From: an uncultured Bacteroidota bacterium
GTDB taxonomy: Bacteria > Bacteroidota > Bacteroidia > Bacteroidales > SZUA-534
Length of the DNA stretch: 10,012 nt
Assembly: GCA_937899145.1 (NCBI GenBank)
Contig: CALBPW010000377.1
Location: 1 to 10,012, forward strand
Direction of reading: 5' to 3'
The notes under the pieces are model-generated. The model was given only the letters and a program-made list of their open reading frames with translations. It did no database searches and had not been told where the DNA came from. Of the stretch, positions 1 to 6,164 are shown in pieces. The position numbers and the translations under genes are program-made. Position 1 is the stretch's first letter; the number at the start of each line of letters is the position of its first letter.

Positions 1-1
1 A

Positions 2-316
2 TTGTATGCCGTTAGCAAAGGAACCAATGCTAAAGACATAACTTACTGTTGGACAGAGCAACAACGTCAAGAGGCGATAGAGAAACTTGGCGGTAGCAAA
101 AATCTGAAAGTACAACGCTACAAAGGTTTGGGCGAGATGAACGCCGAACAACTTTGGGAGACAACAATGAATCCCGATAATCGCACACTGCGCCAAGTTA
201 CAATTGAAAACGCAGCAGCAGCCGATTACATCTTCTCGATGCTAATGGGCGACGATGTTCCGCCTCGCCGCGAGTTTATTGAGAAAAATGCAAAATATGC
301 TAACATCGATGCATAA
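2..316 (+). CDS. gyrB: DNA gyrase subunit B, C-terminal end (5' partial)
   Basis: This is the last 104 codons of GyrB, the ATPase and TOPRIM subunit of DNA gyrase, which introduces negative supercoils in the cytoplasm. The reading frame is open from the left edge, so the true start lies outside the window. The fragment carries the GyrB tail motif [19 protein letters not shown] followed by [10 protein letters not shown], then the segment [17 protein letters not shown] and the ending YANIDA, which closely resembles the usual GyrB C-terminus. ParE shares the YKGLGEMN motif, but the [10 protein letters not shown]...NID ending favours GyrB. The gene ends at a TAA and is followed 20 bases later by a strong intrinsic terminator, so it is transcribed separately from the convergent arginine genes. 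Confidence 0.95.
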   Translation: MYAVSKGTNAKDITYCWTEQQRQEAIEKLGGSKNLKVQRYKGLGEMNAEQLWETTMNPDNRTLRQVTIENAAAADYIFSMLMGDDVPPRREFIEKNAKYANIDA

Positions 317-336
317 AAGCACGGTTTTTACTTAGC

Positions 337-366
337 AAAGCCCCGCAGAAATGTGGGGCTTTTTAT
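337..366 (+). terminator. Intrinsic terminator of gyrB
   Basis: AAAGCCCCGCA (337-347) pairs with TGTGGGGCTTT (352-362), including one G-T wobble, around a GAAA tetraloop (348-351). A short T-rich tail follows. It starts 20 bases after the gyrB stop codon, a standard position for Rho-independent termination. Confidence 0.9.
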
Positions 367-546
367 TATTCTCTATAATTCAAACACAAACGACACACGA
401 ACTGATAAAAACTGAATTATCATGAACTTCATTTTTCCATAAAATGGAAACCATAATATGGGAAAATGTATTGCTTCTGATTGCCTTTAAAAGCCAATAT
501 TGATATAAAAATTCCGGAACCGCCATTTCGAAAATTACAGTTCGGG
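363..546. other. Gene-free spacer between convergent terminators, rich in inverted repeats
   Basis: No open frame of useful length is visible on either strand. The stretch holds several short inverted repeats. ATAATTCA (375-382) faces TGAATTAT (413-420). TTTCCAT (434-440) faces ATGGAAA (444-450) across AAA. CCATAATATGG (451-461) is palindromic. CATTTTTCCAT (430-440) can instead pair with ATGGGAAAATG (458-468). ATTCCGGAAC (511-520) faces GTTCGGGAAT (540-549) with one mismatch. No promoter or known RNA family was recognised. Confidence 0.5.
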
Positions 547-548
547 AA

Positions 549-584
549 TAAAAAAACTCTCATTTGCAATCATAAATGAGAGTT
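549..584 (-). terminator. Intrinsic terminator of the arginine cluster
   Basis: AACTCTCATTT (555-565) and AAATGAGAGTT (574-584) form a perfect 11-base-pair stem with an 8-base loop. On the minus strand the stem is followed by a run of T (complement of the A run at 550-556). It begins about 28 bases after the argB stop codon. On the plus strand the hairpin lacks a good T tract, so it works mainly for minus-strand transcription. Confidence 0.88.
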
Positions 585-612
585 AATTTCAGATTTAGTG
601 TCCAAACCATCT

Positions 613-1383
613 TTACAACACCAGCCTTGTTCCTCCGCCGTTTTTCAGACCGCCGGTGTTAGTGATAACCACGCTTTCGACTCCTGCGCGAATGGCGTCA
701 AAACCATTATCGAGTTTCGGAATCATACCTTCGCTTATGATGCCAGAGGCCTGATACTCTTTGAATTTGTCGTACGTCAAGGTTTCGATAACTGAGTTGT
801 CGTCGTCGGCATTCATCAACACTCCGGGCTTCTCAAAACAGAAAACGAGTGTTACTCCGCACGATTTGGCTAAAGCCCGCGCCAGTTCCGAAGCAATGGT
901 GTCGGCATTAGTGTTGAGTAATTGGCCTTGTCCATCGTGCGTGATTGGCGATACCACTGGCACCGCGCCTTGCCCGATGAGCGAGAAGAGCACTTCGGTC
1001 TGCACGCTGTCAACGTCGCCCACAAAGCCGTAGTCGATGGTTTTCACGGGGCGCTTGTGCGACAGAATGATGTTCAGGTCGGCACCAGTGAACCCGAGCG
1101 CGTTCACACCGCGACGTTGCAATTGCGCCACAATGTTTTTGTTGACAAGTCCGGCGTAAACCATTGTTACAACATCAATTGTCTCCTTGTCGGTAATGCG
1201 CCGTCCATCAACTTTTTTAATTTCAACACCAAGCCGATTCAGCATTTTATCGGCTGCCCTGCCACCTCCGTGAACAAGCAGTTTGTTGCCTTGCAAAGTA
1301 GCAAAATCGTCGAGCAGAGTGTTAAGCGTTGCTGGAGCTTCTACCACAGCACCACCAACTTTTACTATTGTGAGTTGTTCCAT
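613..1383 (-). CDS. argB: Acetylglutamate kinase (N-acylglutamate kinase)
   Basis: ArgB phosphorylates the gamma-carboxylate of N-acetylglutamate with ATP, the second step of arginine synthesis, in the cytoplasm. The 256-residue product is the usual family length and has the amino acid kinase fold signature. VKVGG (7-11) carries the phosphate-binding Lys8. The glycine-rich HGGGR loop lies at 38-42. GRRITD lies at 60-65, and LNTNADTIA contains Asn157 and Asp161. Lys223 sits in GMIPKL. It is the last gene of the cluster, 171 bases after argD and just before a terminator. The start ATG (1381-1383) puts Lys8 at the position known from E. coli. Bacteroides relatives are thought to act on N-succinylglutamate, so the acyl group used here is uncertain. 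Confidence 0.94.
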   Translation of the reverse strand: MEQLTIVKVGGAVVEAPATLNTLLDDFATLQGNKLLVHGGGRAADKMLNRLGVEIKKVDGRRITDKETIDVVTMVYAGLVNKNIVAQLQRRGVNALGFTGADLNIILSHKRPVKTIDYGFVGDVDSVQTEVLFSLIGQGAVPVVSPITHDGQGQLLNTNADTIASELARALAKSCGVTLVFCFEKPGVLMNADDDNSVIETLTYDKFKEYQASGIISEGMIPKLDNGFDAIRAGVESVVITNTGGLKNGGGTRLVL

Positions 1384-1554
1384 TGTTTAAAAGTTTAAAG
1401 TTTATCCCGATAGTTAACGGGGGCTTCGCTGTTCAGAGGGTTTACAAGTATAGAATTAAGACCACGGACAACAGTCCTTTAAAGTCGAATTACCACTGTC
1501 AATTATTGATTATTTGCAATCCTTTAACCTAAAAATCCAATTCTCAATTCTCAA
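1384..1554 (-). other. argD-argB spacer with short repeats
   Basis: This 171-base gap is long for a spacer inside an operon and contains no plausible gene. Next to argB (1384-1405) lies an AAACTT-type repeat, read on the minus strand as ATAAACTTTAAACTTTTAAA. A small GGAC-TGTT-GTCC hairpin can form in the middle. A 7-base AATTCTC repeat (1539-1556) overlaps the argD stop codon. A weak promoter-like TATACTTG is visible on the minus strand, without a clear upstream element. Confidence 0.45.
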
Positions 1555-1556
1555 TT
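1539..1556. repeat. AATTCTC heptanucleotide tandem repeat
   Basis: On the plus strand the unit AATTCTC occurs twice in direct succession (1539-1552) and is followed by a further AATT. The last bases fall in the argD stop codon at 1555-1557. It resembles the AATT-rich repeats seen in the GNAT-argG spacer. Confidence 0.65.
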
Positions 1557-2682
1557 ACAATAGGCATTTCTTAAACCTCTCAATAAAATCCTCGGCTTCG
1601 GCCATCGACAGGCAAAGAGGCGGTAACAAACGGATTGTATTTGTGCCCGCAACGCCTGTAAACACGTGTTGTTGCATCAACAATCGTTCATTGCGTATTT
1701 CCTTTATCGGTTCTTCAAACTCGATTCCAATCATCAGTCCGCGACCGCGAACTTCTTTTATCTTGCTGATTTTCTTTAATTCAGATAGCAGATAATCGCC
1801 AACTTTTGCGGCATTTTCAACCAATTTTTCTTCTTCAATAATATCGAGTACGGCGCAAGCTCCTGCGCAAGCTAAATGATTGCCGCCGAAAGTGGTGCCA
1901 AGCTGCCCCGCTACCGGGGTGAAGAATGGCGCAATAATGACACCGGCCATTGGCAGACCATTGCAGATGCCTTTCGCAACAGTTACTATATCTGCCTTAA
2001 TATCAGCATATTGATGAGCAAAGAATTTGCCGCTGCGTCCGTATCCCGACTGAATTTCGTCGAGAATCAGCACTGTGTTGGTTTGTGTGCTGACGGCTCG
2101 CAGGTCGCGCATAAACTGGTCGTCGGGAACTTGAATGCCGCCAACGCCTTGTATACCCTCAATGATGACTGCGCAATAACTCCCGGTTGTCAACTCGCGG
2201 CTGACAGCTTCGATGTCGTTTAAATCAACAAATGTGACTTCGAAACCCATATAGGCATTGGGGCTGAATTTTGGGTTGTCGGTTACGCGGGCGGCTGCTG
2301 TTGTGCGGCCGTGAAATGAGTGATGGAATGCCAAAACACGTTTGCGTCCGTTGTAGAACGAAGCCAATTTTATGGCGTTCTCGTTGGCCTCAGCGCCTGA
2401 GTTGATGAGGAAAAGCGAGTAATCGTCGTAGCCAGAGGCTTTGCCGAGTTTGTCCGCCAATTTTTGCTGCAAGGTGTTGATGACTGAATTGGAGTAGAAC
2501 CCAAGTGTTGCCACTTGCTCGCTGATGGCTTTTACGTATTTTGGATGCGCGTGTCCCACTGAAATCACAGCGTGTCCGCCGTAAAGGTCGAGATACTCTT
2601 GCCCGTTGGCGTCCCAAACGTGGCAACCTTTGCCTTTCACTATTTCAACTGGAAATAATGAGTAAACTTCAAATAAATTCAT
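1555..2682 (-). CDS. argD: Acetylornithine aminotransferase (N-acylornithine aminotransferase)
   Basis: ArgD is a pyridoxal-phosphate enzyme that converts the N-acylglutamate semialdehyde to N-acylornithine, using glutamate as amino donor. The 375-residue product shows the class III aminotransferase pattern. YLDLYGGHAVISVGHAHP lies at 30-47. The cofactor-phosphate loop NSGAEANENAIK lies at 94-105. HHSFHGRT lies at 120-127. LILDEIQSGYGRSG holds the PLP-contacting Asp208. VAKGICNGLPM holds the Schiff-base Lys237. TTFGGNHLACAG follows further on. It lies 21 bases downstream of argC, so the two are almost certainly co-transcribed. No strong ribosome binding site is visible, which is normal for Bacteroidota. 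Related omega-aminotransferases exist, but the arg context settles the call. Confidence 0.94.
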   Translation of the reverse strand: MNLFEVYSLFPVEIVKGKGCHVWDANGQEYLDLYGGHAVISVGHAHPKYVKAISEQVATLGFYSNSVINTLQQKLADKLGKASGYDDYSLFLINSGAEANENAIKLASFYNGRKRVLAFHHSFHGRTTAAARVTDNPKFSPNAYMGFEVTFVDLNDIEAVSRELTTGSYCAVIIEGIQGVGGIQVPDDQFMRDLRAVSTQTNTVLILDEIQSGYGRSGKFFAHQYADIKADIVTVAKGICNGLPMAGVIIAPFFTPVAGQLGTTFGGNHLACAGACAVLDIIEEEKLVENAAKVGDYLLSELKKISKIKEVRGRGLMIGIEFEEPIKEIRNERLLMQQHVFTGVAGTNTIRLLPPLCLSMAEAEDFIERFKKCLL

Positions 2683-2703
2683 ATCTTATTAAATACTAAT
2701 CAA

Positions 2704-3741
2704 TTAAAACGCTGACGATTTCAGATTTAAACCGGCTTTTTCGTCAATGCCGAACATTATATTCATATTTTGCACAGCTTGGCCCACTGCACCTTTCAGC
2801 AAATTGTCTATCATGCTTGTAATCACGGCTTTATTGCCAAATTTATCGATATGCACAATTGCTTTATTTGTATTGACAACTTGTTTCAGGTCAATGTCGT
2901 TATCGCTGTAGTGTGTAAAGGCGGCATCGGCATAAAACTCTTTGTATATGGCAGTTAGCTGCTCAGCTGTCGGGTTGGTTGCCGAGCCTTCTGCGCCTTC
3001 AAACCTTACAACTTCGGTGCAGAAAATGCCACGGGCAAAATCGCCACGATAAGGTATAAAATCGATGGTGATTTCATCAGCTTTAGGTTGCGCAACAAGT
3101 GTATCGGCAACGGCTGGAGCTGTGGCAGGACGCAACTCGTTGAGCGATTGGCAAATCTCGTGCAAATGTTGATGTGTGAACACTTTGTAGATGCTCATAT
3201 TGTTGTTCCGCCACGAGAAATGTGTGGTTGCCGATGGCTTCTGCCCTGCTCCTGTTGAGCCTGTGATGGCGTTTACGGCTACATCGTTTTTCAGCAAACC
3301 GGCTTTTGCAAGAGGCAGCAGCCCAAGTTGCACACAAGTCGCAAAACAGCCCGGATTGGCAAGATGCTGACATTCTGCAATTTGCGCACGATGAATTTCG
3401 GGCAAACCGTAAACATAGTCGTGAGTTGGAGCGGCGATGCGGAAATCTTGCGCCATATCGATGATTTTCACATTGTCAGGTATGGTGTGCTCTTTCAGGA
3501 AAGCCTCGCTTTTGCCGTGTCCGAAGCAGAAGAAAACAACATCAACCTTGTCGAACGGCATTTCGGCAGTGAACCGCAGGTCGGTTTCGCCAATCAGGCC
3601 TTCGTGCACATCGCTGACGAGGTTTCCGGCATTCGATTCGCTGTTGGCAAACACAATTTCGGCTTCAGGGTGATTTATCAATAATCTGATAAGTTCACCG
3701 CCCGTGTATCCGGCAGCTCCAAGTATTCCTATCTTTATCAT
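2704..3741 (-). CDS. argC: N-acetyl-gamma-glutamyl-phosphate reductase
   Basis: ArgC reduces the acylglutamyl phosphate made by ArgB to the semialdehyde with NADPH, the third step of arginine synthesis. The 345-residue product begins with the nucleotide-binding motif GILGAAGYTGGELIRLL (5-21). The catalytic cysteine is Cys132 in LANPGCFAT. The second-domain signature GSTGAGQKPS lies at 161-170. The histidine-rich FTHQHLHEI (188-196) supplies the conserved active-site histidine. Length and motif order match the ArgC family. It is followed by argD after 21 bases and preceded by the PspC-domain gene after 57 bases. An AAACTT-type repeat lies just upstream of its start. Confidence 0.95.
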   Translation of the reverse strand: MIKIGILGAAGYTGGELIRLLINHPEAEIVFANSESNAGNLVSDVHEGLIGETDLRFTAEMPFDKVDVVFFCFGHGKSEAFLKEHTIPDNVKIIDMAQDFRIAAPTHDYVYGLPEIHRAQIAECQHLANPGCFATCVQLGLLPLAKAGLLKNDVAVNAITGSTGAGQKPSATTHFSWRNNNMSIYKVFTHQHLHEICQSLNELRPATAPAVADTLVAQPKADEITIDFIPYRGDFARGIFCTEVVRFEGAEGSATNPTAEQLTAIYKEFYADAAFTHYSDNDIDLKQVVNTNKAIVHIDKFGNKAVITSMIDNLLKGAVGQAVQNMNIMFGIDEKAGLNLKSSAF

Positions 3742-3750
3742 TTTCAGAAT

Positions 3751-3775
3751 TTTAAGTTATAAAGTTTACAAGTTT
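3751..3775 (-). repeat. AAACTT-type leader repeat upstream of argC
   Basis: On the minus strand this reads GAAACTT, GTAAACTT, TATAACTT and AAAA, ending 9 bases before the argC start. A closely similar element stands before the PspC-domain gene, and a shorter one before argB. Confidence 0.55.
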
Positions 3776-3798
3776 CGTTTGAAGAATTTACAACTTGC

Positions 3799-3984
3799 TT
3801 ATTCGTTTGGCATAATAAGTGCAAAAATAAGGTAAAGTAGAAGTCCACCGCCTGCGAACAATAAAAGCAGAACCCAGATTATTCGCATTACAGTCGGGTC
3901 AAGGTCGAGATACTCGGCCAGCCCACCACAAACACCGCATATTACACGATTCCGGGATTTTTTAAGACGCTTTACTTCGGACAT
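3799..3984 (-). CDS. Small PspC-domain inner membrane protein
   Basis: This is a 61-residue protein consisting almost only of a PspC domain. A basic N-terminus (KRLKKSRNR, 5-13) leads into ICGVCGGLAEYLDLDPTVMRI (15-35), the diagnostic PspC motif. One hydrophobic segment (about 35-58, with a GGG turn at 45-47) follows, and the protein ends in MPNE. Family members sit in the cytoplasmic membrane. In Proteobacteria PspC takes part in the phage-shock envelope-stress response, but stand-alone short versions like this are common in Bacteroidota and their role is not known to me. It lies between argG and argC on the same strand, so it is probably co-transcribed with arginine genes. A TATATTTG box (complement of 4025-4032) could give it its own promoter. 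Confidence 0.88.
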   Translation of the reverse strand: MSEVKRLKKSRNRVICGVCGGLAEYLDLDPTVMRIIWVLLLLFAGGGLLLYLIFALIMPNE

Positions 3985-3987
3985 GAT

Positions 3988-4015
3988 TTTTAAGTTTTAA
4001 GTTTTTTAAAGTTTC
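3988..4015 (-). repeat. AAACTT-type leader repeat upstream of the PspC gene
   Basis: On the minus strand this reads GAAACTT, TAAAAAACTT, AAAACTT and AAAA, ending 3 bases before the ATG. Like the copy before argC it is preceded by ACG and ends in ACTTAAAA, which suggests the two share an origin. Confidence 0.55.
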
Positions 4016-4024
4016 GTCATTAAA

Positions 4025-4032
4025 CAAATATA
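4025..4032 (-). promoter_or_regulatory. Possible -7 box upstream of the PspC gene and argC
   Basis: On the minus strand this is TATATTTG, an exact match to the Bacteroidota TAnnTTTG element, placed just after the argG stop codon and about 40 bases before the PspC start. No TTTG is seen about 19 bases further upstream, so it is only a candidate internal promoter. Confidence 0.35.
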
Positions 4033-4038
4033 CTCTCC

Positions 4039-5244
4039 TTATTGTCTCTCATTCGGATGCGCCAAATAATAAGCTCTAAGAGCGGTTGATGTAACTTTGA
4101 TGAATCCTTTTGCATCGTCGGAACTCCACGCTTTTGCTGTTTCGCCATACTCACCTAATTTATTCTTAACCAAATCGCTAGGCGAATCAACTCCAACTGT
4201 TTGGAATGTAAGCGGACGCAATTCAAGTGTAACTTCGCCCGTAACATTGCGTTGGCTGCTTGTAAGCATAGCCTCAATGTCGGGCATTACCGGTTCAAGA
4301 TACTGGCTCTCGTGAAGGAACATTCCGTACCAGTTCGACACTTGGTCTTTCCAGTATTGCTGCCATTTTGAGAGCGTGAATTTCTCAAGAAAACGATGAG
4401 CGCCGATAATCAGCATTGGTGCTGCGGCCTCAAAGCCCACGCGTCCCTTTATGCCGATAATGGTGTCGCCAACGTGGCAGTCGCGACCGATGCCGTAAGC
4501 GGCTCCAATCTCTTCAACAGCCTGAATAGCAGCAATTTTGTCATCGTATTTTTTACCATTGACGCTGCAAAGTTCGCCTTTTTCAAAACCGAGTTTCAGC
4601 GTTTCAGGTCCTTCTTTTGTAGGATGCTTCAGGTAGGCCGATTCGGGCAAACCTTGTTTTGAGTCAAGAATTTCGCCTCCGCATATTGATGTGCCCCAAA
4701 TGCCCACATTGTAGGAGTATTTCAATTTTGTAAAATCGGCAAAAAATCCGTTTTTATTCAGATAATCAACCTCTTCCTGACGACTTAAGTTGCCGTCGCG
4801 AGTCAAGGTGATAATTTCGACACCCGGACACATCACAAGGAAAGTCATATCGAAACGGATTTGGTCGTTGCCGGCACCTGTTGAGCCGTGAGCAATGGCA
4901 CTTGCGCCAATCTCCTTTGCATAGCGAGCAATGGCAATGGCTTGGAAGATGCGTTCCGACGACACAGAAATCGGGTAGCAATTGTTGCGCAGCACGTTGC
5001 CAAAAACCATGTATTTCAAACTTTTCTCGTAGTATTCCTTTGTAACATCGAGAGTTACGTATTTTGTCGCGCCAAGTTTGTAGGCGTTTTCTTCGTTTGT
5101 TTTCAATTGTTCAGCACTGAAGCCACCTGTGTTGGCGCACGCTGCGTGAACTTCGTAGCCTTTTTCTTTAGCAAGATACATCACTGTATATGAGGTGTCA
5201 AGCCCACCGCTGAATGCTACTACAACTTTCTTTTTCTGTTCCAT
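4039..5244 (-). CDS. argG: Argininosuccinate synthase
   Basis: ArgG joins citrulline and aspartate with ATP to give argininosuccinate, the next-to-last step of arginine synthesis. The 401-residue product is the normal family length. The N-type ATP pyrophosphatase loop is AFSGGLDTSY (10-19). The substrate-binding segment HGSTGAGNDQIRFD lies at 119-132. Other family blocks seen include the stretch GRDCHVGDTIIGIKGRVGFEAAAP and LYLEP-like QYLEPVMPDIE. The start gives the usual short lead of about 8 residues before the ATP loop. It lies 206 bases after the GNAT gene, a gap filled by AATT-rich repeats, and 54 bases before the PspC gene. A TAGTTTTG box in the gap could provide an extra promoter. Confidence 0.96.
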   Translation of the reverse strand: MEQKKKVVVAFSGGLDTSYTVMYLAKEKGYEVHAACANTGGFSAEQLKTNEENAYKLGATKYVTLDVTKEYYEKSLKYMVFGNVLRNNCYPISVSSERIFQAIAIARYAKEIGASAIAHGSTGAGNDQIRFDMTFLVMCPGVEIITLTRDGNLSRQEEVDYLNKNGFFADFTKLKYSYNVGIWGTSICGGEILDSKQGLPESAYLKHPTKEGPETLKLGFEKGELCSVNGKKYDDKIAAIQAVEEIGAAYGIGRDCHVGDTIIGIKGRVGFEAAAPMLIIGAHRFLEKFTLSKWQQYWKDQVSNWYGMFLHESQYLEPVMPDIEAMLTSSQRNVTGEVTLELRPLTFQTVGVDSPSDLVKNKLGEYGETAKAWSSDDAKGFIKVTSTALRAYYLAHPNERQ

Positions 5245-5306
5245 ATTATTTCGATTTTTTGATTTATGAATTACGATTTTTGGTTTTTAGGATTTTCGCG
5301 CAGCCC

Positions 5307-5314
5307 CAAAACTA
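5307..5314 (-). promoter_or_regulatory. Possible -7 box upstream of argG
   Basis: On the minus strand this is TAGTTTTG, an exact match to TAnnTTTG, about 60 bases before the argG start. The expected TTTG about 19 bases upstream is absent, so this is a weak call for an internal promoter. Confidence 0.35.
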
Positions 5315-5343
5315 TCGGAAATACTGAAAACTCATATTCTTTT

Positions 5344-5447
5344 TCAATTTTTAATTTTCAATTGGTTAGACGACCTCAACAAATCGCATTCCTACCGTTT
5401 ATAATTTTTAATTGTCAATTTTTAATTCTTAATTTTTAATTTTCAAT
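5344..5447. repeat. AATT-rich repeat clusters
   Basis: The 13-base unit TCAATTTTTAATT occurs at 5344-5356 and 5415-5427. A variant, CTTAATTTTTAATT, follows at 5428-5441, and further partial copies (for example TTTTCAATTG near 5355-5364) surround them. The repeats are partly self-complementary. Spacers are irregular and short, so this is low-complexity intergenic repeat DNA, not an ordered array. Confidence 0.6.
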
Positions 5448-5450
5448 CGT

Positions 5451-6095
5451 TCAGTCTTCCTCTGGAAATCCGTCAGGAAATCGTGCATTGATAATATCGA
5501 CAACGCCCGGGTCGTTTGCCAATTCCTCATCGGCGTCGCGCACACTACGCGGGCGCTCAGGGTCGTAAAGCATACCCGTGCAAACGCAATAGCGGCGGTC
5601 GGTGCGCTTCAGAATGTCTTGATTGATACAGCCTTCGCAGCCTTTCCAGAAAGTCTCGTCGTCGGTTAGCTGGGCAAATGTTACAGGCACATAGCCGTGC
5701 TCGGTGTTCAGCTTCATGACAGCCGCCCCCGATGTCAGGCTGAATATTTTTGCTTGCGGCCAGCGCATACGGGCAAGCGAGAATGTTACATGCTTAATGC
5801 GGCGCGCCAAGCCGTGTCCCCGATACTCTTCAGGCACTATCAATCCCGATGTTGTAACATAATGCTTACCACCCCAAGTTTCGATGTAGCTGAAACCTGC
5901 GAATTTTTCGCCATCAAGAGCAATAACGGCTTTGCCCTCGCTCATCTTTTGTTTAACATAACCCGGATTGCGCTTTGCGATGCCTGTTCCGCGCACTTTT
6001 GCAGCGGCGGCTATTGTTGTTAAAATTTCGTCAACATAGCTATAATGGCTTTTGTCGGCTACCAAAATTTTAATGTTGTCGTTGTACTTCTCCAT
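5451..6095 (-). CDS. GNAT-family acyltransferase, probable N-acylglutamate synthase
   Basis: The 214-residue protein has a GNAT fold. The acyl-CoA pyrophosphate loop is IVPEEYRGHGLARRI (86-100, with R92-G-H-G). A later strand-helix segment is FSLTSGAAVMKLNTEHGYVPV (118-138). After it come four cysteines as WKGCEGC (Cys153, Cys156) and CVC (Cys170, Cys172), which could bind a metal, followed by an acidic tail. It heads the arginine cluster and has the predicted ArgR-controlled promoter, while no classical argA or argJ is in the window. From memory, Bacteroides has a similar protein beside argG that is linked to N-acetyl- or N-succinylglutamate synthesis. The family and context support that role, but the sequence alone does not show the acyl donor. 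Confidence 0.8.
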   Translation of the reverse strand: MEKYNDNIKILVADKSHYSYVDEILTTIAAAAKVRGTGIAKRNPGYVKQKMSEGKAVIALDGEKFAGFSYIETWGGKHYVTTSGLIVPEEYRGHGLARRIKHVTFSLARMRWPQAKIFSLTSGAAVMKLNTEHGYVPVTFAQLTDDETFWKGCEGCINQDILKRTDRRYCVCTGMLYDPERPRSVRDADEELANDPGVVDIINARFPDGFPEED

Positions 6096-6125
6096 TTTTC
6101 TTTCAATAAGAAATATTCAATTTTA

Positions 6126-6160
6126 TGTATTTTTATACAAAGCGGATGTATATTTTTGCA
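6126..6160 (-). promoter_or_regulatory. Predicted ArgR operator, two tandem boxes
   Basis: Box one (6126-6139) is a perfect palindrome, TGTAT-TTTT-ATACA. Box two (6147-6160), TGTAT-ATTT-TTGCA, has one perfect half and a 3-of-5 match in the other. Their start-to-start distance is 21 bases, equal to two 18-base ARG boxes spaced by 3 bases as in E. coli. They overlap and follow the predicted transcription start, as expected for repression. A further half-site, ATTCA (6115-6119), lies closer to the gene. ArgR itself is not in the window. Confidence 0.6.
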
Positions 6161-6164
6161 GCCG

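Larger units (their letters stand above)
5245..5450 (-). other. GNAT-argG spacer with AATT-rich repeats
   Basis: No gene is visible in these 206 bases. The part next to the GNAT gene holds two clusters of AATT-rich repeats. The part next to argG contains a candidate promoter box and a T-rich leader. No terminator hairpin was found, so transcription from the GNAT promoter can probably continue into argG. Confidence 0.45.

Noticed and set aside
922..1398. A 158-codon open frame on the plus strand opposite argB
   Set aside because: It is antisense to a well-supported kinase gene, its translation matches no family I recognise, and it has no promoter. It is a shadow of the argB codon pattern.
1400..1440. 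Hairpin CCCG...CGGG in the argD-argB spacer as a terminator
   Set aside because: The stem is only 4 base pairs with an 8-base loop and no following T run on the minus strand.
3328..3684. A 118-codon open frame on the plus strand opposite argC
   Set aside because: The minus-strand frame carries all ArgC motifs. The opposite frame has no recognisable domain.
5267..5280. A second ArgR box in the argG leader (TGAAT-TACG-ATTTT)
   Set aside because: Only one half matches fully and there is no partner at 21 bases. In such AT-rich spacer DNA this is expected by chance.
5344..5447. Possible CRISPR-like array
   Set aside because: Units are about 13 bases, AT-only, irregularly spaced and without unique spacers of even length. 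No cas genes are near.
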